A DNA stretch of 10,308 nucleotides, from the NCBI GenBank assembly GCA_946885905.1, contig CAMPHL010000043.1, positions 1-10,308 of the forward strand. Direction: 5' to 3'. Position 1 is the first letter of the stretch, and each line of letters begins with the position of its first letter. The notes under the pieces are model-generated. The model was given only the letters and a program-made list of their open reading frames with translations, made no database searches and had not been told where the DNA came from. The position numbers and the translations under genes were made by a program. The DNA is from an uncultured Pseudomonadota bacterium. GTDB taxonomy: Bacteria; Pseudomonadota; Gammaproteobacteria; Burkholderiales; Usitatibacteraceae. Below, piece by piece: positions 6,198 to 10,308 of this stretch.

Positions 6198-7013
6198 ATG
6201 CCCCCCAAGATCCTTTCCCTCGAAGAGATGGTCGGCCGCGTGCCCGATGGCGCCTCGCTCGCGCTGGGCGGCAGCTTCCTGCATCGGGGCCCCTTCGCGT
6301 TCGTGCGCGAGCTGATCCGGCAGGGCAAGCGCGAGCTCGAGATCATGAAGCAGTCGCCCGGCTACGACATCGACATCCTCTGCCGCGCGGGCTGCGTGAA
6401 GAAGGCGCGCGCCGGAATCGTCGCGATGGAAGGCAACTTCGGGCTCGCGCCCTGGTATCGGCGCGCGGTGGAGCAGAAGCAGATCGTGCTGGAGGAGCAC
6501 GCCTGCGCCACGCTCACTGCCGGAATGCGCGCCGCCGCGTTCGGGGTGCCCTTCCAGCCCGTGGGCGGCGTGCACGGCTCGGACCTGGCGGCGCTCAACA
6601 AGTGGGTCTCGATCAAGGATCCCTATGGCTCGGGCGAGGAGGTCTGGGTGATCCCCGCGATCCGGCCCGACATCGCGGTGATCCACGCGAACGAGGTGAA
6701 CGAGCTGGGCGACACGCGCATCTACGGAACCTTCAACTGGGACCGGATCATGACGCGCGCCGCGAAGCAGGTGTTCGTGGTCGCCGAGTCGTTGGAGAGC
6801 ATCGAGAGCTTCCAGGAGCAGCCGGAGCTCACGCTCGTGCCCGGATTCATGGTGCAGGCCGCCTGCGTGGTGCCGCACGGCGCATGGCCGGGCTCGTGCT
6901 GGCCGCTCTACGAAGTGGACTACCCCGCGGTGGAGGCGTACATGGACACCGCCGGCTCGCTCGATGCGCACATGGCGGCCGCTCCCGAGGTCAACGAGGG
7001 CGCGTATGCCTAG
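6198..7013 (+). CDS. Family I CoA-transferase-like protein, subunit A (glutaconate CoA-transferase/IpdA type)
   Basis: This is the alpha-type subunit of a heteromeric family I CoA-transferase or an IpdAB-like acyl-CoA hydrolase. The 271 residues begin with LSLEEMVGRVPDGASLALGG (7-25-like opening), followed by RGPFAFVRELIRQGKRELEIM (30-50), LCRAGCVKKA (61-70), the EEHACATLTAGMRAAAFGVPFQPV region (99-122) and the diagnostic VIPAIRPDIAVIHANEVNELGDTRIYG stretch. E99/E100 fall where GctA-like proteins have a conserved EE pair and IpdA has a functional Glu (recalled alignment). It is separated from the crotonase by 2 bp and overlaps subunit B by 8 bp, which supports co-translation and a complex. 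Length fits IpdA/GctA better than the succinyl-CoA:3-oxoacid enzymes. The order crotonase-A-B matches echA20-ipdA-ipdB of mycobacterial steroid degradation, but no other steroid gene is in view. Confidence 0.87.
   Translation: MPPKILSLEEMVGRVPDGASLALGGSFLHRGPFAFVRELIRQGKRELEIMKQSPGYDIDILCRAGCVKKARAGIVAMEGNFGLAPWYRRAVEQKQIVLEEHACATLTAGMRAAAFGVPFQPVGGVHGSDLAALNKWVSIKDPYGSGEEVWVIPAIRPDIAVIHANEVNELGDTRIYGTFNWDRIMTRAAKQVFVVAESLESIESFQEQPELTLVPGFMVQAACVVPHGAWPGSCWPLYEVDYPAVEAYMDTAGSLDAHMAAAPEVNEGAYA
6996..7000 (+). promoter_or_regulatory. Ribosome-binding site of the CoA-transferase-like subunit B gene
   Basis: GAGGG lies 5 nt before the ATG at 7006. It favours that start over the ATG at 6964, whose extra 14 residues are Arg-rich and out-of-frame with conserved subunit A sequence. 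Confidence 0.5.
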
Positions 7014-7722
7014 CTGGTCGCCCTTCTCCTACATCGTCACCAACCTCGCGCGCTTCATCCGGCCGGACGAAGTGACCTTCAGCGGGGTGAACTCGACCCC
7101 GCCCATGCTTGCCTGCCTGCTCGCCAAGCGCGCCTACGACTTCGAGTTCACCTACATCAACGTGGCGGGTGGCGTGCAGCCGACGCCCTCGAAGATCCCG
7201 ATCTCGAGCTCCGACCCGGTGCTGTCGGAAGGCTCGACGGCGATCTTCGCCAACGAGGACTTCTACGACCTGTGCACGCGCGGGGGTATGGACCTGTGCT
7301 TCCTCGGAGCCGCGCAGGTGGACGGCATGGGACGCACGAACGTTTCCGCCATCGGCGACTGGCATAACCCGAAGGTCCGCCTGCCCGGCGGCGGCGGCGG
7401 CGCGGTGATGCTGCCCACGGCCCGGCGCGCGGTCACCTGGCGCACGGAGCACTCGAAGCGGACGATGGTGGAGAAGCTCGATTTCGTGACCGCCGCGGGC
7501 GGCATGCACGGGGTAGTGACCCCGATCGCCGTGTTCGTGAAGAAGGGCGGCAGGCTCACGCTCCAGTCGTGGCACCCGGAGTCTTCGCTCGAGGAGGTGC
7601 GCTCGCGCACCGGCTTCGCCTTCGAAGCCGACGGCGCGGCCGCAACCGCGCCCCCCACGGCCCGCGAGATCGAGGCGCTGCGCTCGCTCGACCCGCAGGG
7701 CCGGTTCGAGCGCGACGCCTAG
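7006..7722 (+). CDS. Family I CoA-transferase-like protein, subunit B (glutaconate CoA-transferase/IpdB type)
   Basis: This is the beta-type partner of the preceding subunit; in family I enzymes the B subunit normally carries the glutamate that forms the acyl-CoA intermediate. The 238 residues include FSGVNSTPPMLACLLAKRA (24-42 region), FLGAAQVDGMGRTNVSAIGDW (the family's GAxQVDxxGNxN signature), HSKRTMVEKLDFVTAAGG and a C-terminal HPESSLEEVRSRTGF...PTAREIEALRSLDP block typical of the IpdB/GctB group. Where GctB-like transferases have an E-S/N-G catalytic motif before the proline segment, this protein reads NVAGGVQP, so the classical glutamate seems absent, as in IpdB. A hydrolase or C-C cleaving role is therefore as likely as CoA transfer. 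The gene ends at a TAG whose AG is already part of the 104-bp palindrome. Confidence 0.86.
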   Translation: MPSWSPFSYIVTNLARFIRPDEVTFSGVNSTPPMLACLLAKRAYDFEFTYINVAGGVQPTPSKIPISSSDPVLSEGSTAIFANEDFYDLCTRGGMDLCFLGAAQVDGMGRTNVSAIGDWHNPKVRLPGGGGGAVMLPTARRAVTWRTEHSKRTMVEKLDFVTAAGGMHGVVTPIAVFVKKGGRLTLQSWHPESSLEEVRSRTGFAFEADGAAATAPPTAREIEALRSLDPQGRFERDA

Positions 7723-7824
7723 AACCGGGGCCAGGTACGGGACAGGTACTTGTGCCAGGTCTCTCCTAGGCGCGCCTAGGAGAGACCTGGCACAAGTACC
7801 TGTCCCGTACCTGGCCCCGGTTCT
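7721..7824. repeat. Perfect 104-bp palindrome between convergent genes
   Basis: Every base from 7721 to 7772 pairs with its partner from 7824 back to 7773: 52 of 52 positions, with no spacer. The centre is CCTAGGCGCGCCTAGG, and pairing stops at 7720/7825. The element includes the last two bases of the TAG of the + strand gene and ends 4 bp before the - strand stop at 7829, so it fills almost the whole gap. RNA from either strand would fold into the same long hairpin, which could end transcription from both sides or serve as an RNase III target. Neither side has a T-run, so it is not a textbook intrinsic terminator. Alternatives are two inverted copies of a mobile repeat, or a local assembly fold-back. 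Confidence 0.95.
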
Positions 7825-7828
7825 GGCT

Positions 7829-9328
7829 TTACAGCAAGTCGACGAGCTTCAGCCGCTGCACCTTGCCCGAAGGGCCGCGAGGCAGCTCGGCGACGAAGTG
7901 GATCGCCTTGGGGGCCTTGAACTTGCCGAGGTGGGTGGCGCAGAACTCGCGCAGCTCGTCTGCCGTGCAGTCATGTCCTTCGCGCCGGATCACGCAGGCC
8001 ACCACTTCCTGCCCATAGTGCTTGTCGGGCATGCCCACCGCGGCGGCGTCGAGGACCGCGGGATGCTTGAGCAGCACCTCGTCGATCTCGCGCGGGGCGA
8101 TGTTCTCCCCGCCCTTGATGATCAGCTCCTTGATGCGGCCGGTGATGTAGAAGAAGCCGTCGGAATCGCGCACGCCGACGTCGCCGCTGCGCAACCAGCC
8201 GCCGGGGAAGAACGCGGCCTCGGTAGCTGCAGGATTCTTGTAGTAGCCCGGCGTCACCTGCGGCCCGCGGATCACGACCTCGCCCGGCTCACCGTCGGGC
8301 TTGTCCACGCCCTTCTCGTCCACGATCCTCGCCTCGCAGCCCGAGGGCCGTCCCACCGCGCCCACCTTGCGCAACTCCGGCTCGTAGGCGTTCGAAAACG
8401 CAGGCGCCACCGTTTCCGTGAGCCCCATCGTCTCGATCACGCCGATGCCGAACTTGCGCTGGAACGCGAGCAGGTGCTCCGGCGGCAACGGCGCCGAGGC
8501 GCTGCGGCAAAACCGGATGCGCGCGATCGACTCGCGCGCAGGCGCCGGGCCCTCGAGGAGGAAGCTCACGATCGTCGGGACGACGTTGATCCAGGTGCAC
8601 TCGTGCCGGATCGCCATGTCCCAGAACTTCTTCGCCGAGAACTTCGGCGGCATCACGAGCGAACCTCCGTGCGCGAGCGGAGCCAGCATCGTCACCGCGA
8701 AGGCATTGATGTGGTAGAGCGGCAGGATCGCAGCCACGCGATCCGAAGGACCGAGCCGGTGCTCGGCGCTGATCGTCCGCGCGTTGGCCGCGAGGTTGGC
8801 CTGCGTGAGGATCACGCCCTTCGGCTTGCCGGTCGTGCCCGAGGTGTACATGAGCAGTGCCAGCGAGTCCGGCTGCGGACCGACTGCCGCCGCCCCCTCG
8901 TCGCCCTCGTCCGGCAGCGCCGCCGCATCGGGATCGACCTCGATCACGGCGATGGGCCGCTCCATTCCGGCCACCAGCTCGCGCACCTTCGAAGCCCATT
9001 CGGGCGAGACGAAGACGAGCGCGCAATCCGAGTGATCGAGAACGTAGCGCATCTGCTCGGGGCCGGACATCAGATTGACGGGATTCACGCAGTAGCCGCC
9101 GTACATCGCGCCCAGGAGGATGCGCAGCGTGGCGAGGCCGTTGGGCATGACCAGCGACACGTGCGTGCCGGGCTGGAGCCCGTGACGCGCGAGATACGCA
9201 GCGATGCGGCGGCAGGAAAGCTGCAGCTCGGCGAAGCTCAGCGTGCGGCCGGTTTCCGCGGCGATGAAGTACGTGGCGTCGGGCCGGGCCGCGGCTTGCG
9301 CTTCGACCAGGGAGCGGATGGTGTTCAA
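7829..9328 (-). CDS. AMP-forming acyl-CoA ligase, sulfoacetate-CoA ligase (SauT)-like candidate
   Basis: Class I adenylate-forming enzymes activate a carboxylic acid with ATP to an acyl-AMP and then to the CoA thioester. The 499 residues contain the nucleotide loop YTSGTTGKPKG (161-171), LPLYHINAF (202-210), ETMGLTET (299-306), GWLRSGDVG (377-385, ribose-binding D383), GRIKELIIKGGENIAP (397-412) and GPSGKVQR (485-492) with catalytic K489, so the enzyme looks complete and active. The start is TTG at 9328, with GGGGGAGG just upstream; the first ATG is only at residue 61, inside a conserved block. It lies 37 bp after an acylating aldehyde dehydrogenase on the same strand. That pair and order resemble sauS-sauT, in which sulfoacetyl-CoA is made and reduced. 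Other short acids are possible, and the name is held back for that reason. Confidence 0.9.
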   Translation of the reverse strand: MNTIRSLVEAQAAARPDATYFIAAETGRTLSFAELQLSCRRIAAYLARHGLQPGTHVSLVMPNGLATLRILLGAMYGGYCVNPVNLMSGPEQMRYVLDHSDCALVFVSPEWASKVRELVAGMERPIAVIEVDPDAAALPDEGDEGAAAVGPQPDSLALLMYTSGTTGKPKGVILTQANLAANARTISAEHRLGPSDRVAAILPLYHINAFAVTMLAPLAHGGSLVMPPKFSAKKFWDMAIRHECTWINVVPTIVSFLLEGPAPARESIARIRFCRSASAPLPPEHLLAFQRKFGIGVIETMGLTETVAPAFSNAYEPELRKVGAVGRPSGCEARIVDEKGVDKPDGEPGEVVIRGPQVTPGYYKNPAATEAAFFPGGWLRSGDVGVRDSDGFFYITGRIKELIIKGGENIAPREIDEVLLKHPAVLDAAAVGMPDKHYGQEVVACVIRREGHDCTADELREFCATHLGKFKAPKAIHFVAELPRGPSGKVQRLKLVDLL

Positions 9329-9332
9329 GGAT

Positions 9333-9340
9333 CCTCCCCC
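9333..9340 (-). promoter_or_regulatory. Shine-Dalgarno sequence supporting the TTG start of the acyl-CoA ligase
   Basis: Read on the - strand, GGGGGAGG is followed by ATCC and then TTG. It is a strong match to the 16S rRNA tail with a short 4-nt spacer, and it supports TTG as the true start because no ATG or GTG sits near the conserved N-terminus. Confidence 0.55.
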
Positions 9341-9342
9341 TG

Positions 9343-9360
9343 CCCCCTCTCGAGGCGGGG
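9343..9360 (-). repeat. GC-rich hairpin in the aldehyde dehydrogenase-ligase gap
   Basis: Read on the - strand, CCCC-GC-CTC is followed by GAG-AG-GGGG, giving a stem with a two-base internal mismatch and CTCGAG at the apex. It has the same plan as the element before larB: C4, two bases, three bases, then the mirrored G-rich arm. It may be a member of a dispersed repeat family, a weak attenuator, or both. Confidence 0.4.
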
Positions 9361-9365
9361 CGACT

Positions 9366-10308
9366 TCATTTGCCCCAACGCTGGAAGTACTCCTTCAGCA
9401 GCTCCTCCACGCTCGGCACTTTCTCGGCGATCTCGGTCACGACGCGCGTCACGTTCATGTACTGGCGCACGTTCAGGTTGTCGGAGAAGTTGTTGTCGCC
9501 CCAGGTGCCGCAGCCCATCGAAAGCGAAACCGGCAGCGAATTGGAGAAGCTGCCGCCGTTGGCGACCACGTGCACCTGGTTCACGATCACTCGCGCCACG
9601 GGCAGGTGCAGGCCGAGCTCCAGCGCGCGCTCGGGGCGCTTCGAGTGCAGCGACACCGAGTGCCCCGCGCCCTGGAACTCGTAGATCCGGGCGACCATAT
9701 CCATGGCCGCCTCGAAGTCGGGAACGCGGTAGACCGTGAGGACCGGCGAGAGCTTTTCGCCCGAGAAGCGGTGCGCGGGCCCGGTGCCGGTCTCGGAAAC
9801 GAGCAATGCGCGCGCCCTGGCCGCCGCGGGCTCCGAGAGCCCGGCGCGCTGCGCGATCGCCGCGACCGATTGGCCGATGACCGCCGGCGAGAGCTTGCCT
9901 TCCGGCCACATCGTGGACTCGAGCCGCTCGCGATCCTCGCCCTTCACCTCGACGCAGCCTTCCTGCGCGAGCGCCGCGATCATCCGGTCCGCGATCGCCT
10001 CGACCAGCACGAGGCTGTTCTCGGACGAGCAGCTGGTGGCGTTGTCGAAGGTCTTGGAGAGCACGACCTTCCTCGCCGCGTCCTCGACGTCGGCGGTCTC
10101 GTCGATGATCGAGGCCACGTTGCCCGCGCCCACGCCGAAGGCGGGCGTACCCGAGGCATACGCCGCGCGGACGTTGGCCTGCGAACCGGTTGCCACCACC
10201 AGGTCGCACTGCCGCATGAGCTCGCCCGTCGTTTCCTTGGTCACGGGCGGCGGCAGCATCTGCACCAGGTCGCGGGGAGCGCCGATCCGGTCGAATTCGG
10301 CATGCACG
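9366..10308 (-). CDS. CoA-acylating aldehyde dehydrogenase, partial (sulfoacetaldehyde/acetaldehyde dehydrogenase type)
   Basis: These enzymes interconvert an acyl-CoA and the free aldehyde using NAD(P)H. About 313 C-terminal residues are present; roughly 150 N-terminal residues lie beyond the window. Visible features, numbered from the window edge, are VHAEFDRIGAPRDLVQML, typical of mid-domain sequence and hence not a true start, FGVGAGNVASIIDETAD (57-73), the catalytic-cysteine segment SKTFDNATSCSSENSLV with Cys93, and SGEKLSPVL. The C-terminal GCGTWGDNNFSDNLNVRQYMN is the hallmark of the EutE/AdhE/SauS group. FDNATSCSSEN favours the SauS-like branch over ethanolamine EutE (FDNxxPCxxEK), from recalled sequences. 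No microcompartment-targeting tail is seen. It is probably the first gene of a - strand unit with the ligase 37 bp downstream. Confidence 0.88.
   Translation of the reverse strand, partial: VHAEFDRIGAPRDLVQMLPPPVTKETTGELMRQCDLVVATGSQANVRAAYASGTPAFGVGAGNVASIIDETADVEDAARKVVLSKTFDNATSCSSENSLVLVEAIADRMIAALAQEGCVEVKGEDRERLESTMWPEGKLSPAVIGQSVAAIAQRAGLSEPAAARARALLVSETGTGPAHRFSGEKLSPVLTVYRVPDFEAAMDMVARIYEFQGAGHSVSLHSKRPERALELGLHLPVARVIVNQVHVVANGGSFSNSLPVSLSMGCGTWGDNNFSDNLNVRQYMNVTRVVTEIAEKVPSVEELLKEYFQRWGK

Noticed and set aside
4190..6971. Long open frames on the - strand opposite the CoA-transferase, crotonase and subunit A genes (4190-5515 and 5310-6971)
   Set aside because: They are Arg/His/Ala-rich, contain no recognisable domain, and lie opposite well-conserved genes; high GC content keeps such shadow frames open.
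6198..7722. Succinyl-CoA:3-oxoacid CoA-transferase (ScoAB) assignment
   Set aside because: Subunit B lacks the catalytic SENG motif of that group, and both subunits look closer to the GctAB/IpdAB branch.
7721..7824. CRISPR repeat or integration attachment site
   Set aside because: There is one symmetrical element with no spacer-repeat series, no cas genes, no integrase and no tRNA next to it.
7829..9328. The first ATG of the ligase (codon 61) as the real start
   Set aside because: It would remove the conserved N-terminal block seen in the family; the TTG at 9328 has a strong Shine-Dalgarno sequence.
7898..9739. A 613-codon + strand open frame opposite the acyl-CoA ligase and aldehyde dehydrogenase
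   Set aside because: It is a composition-driven shadow spanning two real genes with complete catalytic motifs, and its translation is low-complexity and Arg-rich.

Overview
The window is GC-rich, has almost no non-coding space, and is packed with genes that touch or overlap. The gene families, the coding style and the short GC-rich palindromic repeats suggest a proteobacterium, most likely a betaproteobacterium of the Burkholderiales kind. That placement is inference. The first ~50 bases are an almost G-free C-rich tract that looks like a degraded contig end.

Positions 53-7722 (+ strand) form one tight block of eight genes with gaps of at most 20 bp and four overlaps. The first four are a divergent LarA homologue (lactate-racemase superfamily) followed by LarC, LarE and LarB. 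LarB, LarE and LarC together build the nickel-pincer nucleotide (NPN) cofactor from nicotinic acid adenine dinucleotide: LarB carboxylates and hydrolyses, LarE adds sulfur, LarC inserts nickel. The next four are acyl-CoA genes: a family III (CaiB/BaiF) CoA-transferase, a crotonase-fold protein with altered acid/base residues, and two subunits of a family I (glutaconate CoA-transferase/IpdAB-like) protein. The layout suggests one transcription unit that makes the cofactor, uses it in the LarA-like enzyme, and passes the product to CoA-thioester chemistry. The substrate is unknown.

Positions 7721-7824 hold a perfect 104-bp palindrome (two 52-bp arms, no spacer). It fills nearly all the space between the + strand block and a convergent - strand block, and includes the last two bases of the final + strand stop codon.

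Positions 7829-10308 (- strand) carry an AMP-forming acyl-CoA ligase (TTG start) and, upstream of it, the C-terminal two thirds of a CoA-acylating aldehyde dehydrogenase that runs off the window. The pair and its order resemble the sauS-sauT genes of sulfoacetate degradation, but the substrate cannot be fixed from sequence alone.

The main leads are: (1) a self-contained NPN cofactor operon joined to an acyl-CoA module, with a LarA homologue that appears to lack the lysine anchor and one catalytic histidine of lactate racemase; (2) the long perfect palindrome; (3) a crotonase and a CoA-transferase-like pair that both seem to have lost their classical catalytic glutamates. No tRNA, rRNA, CRISPR array or transposase gene was seen. 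No stretch over 300 bp lacks a gene.
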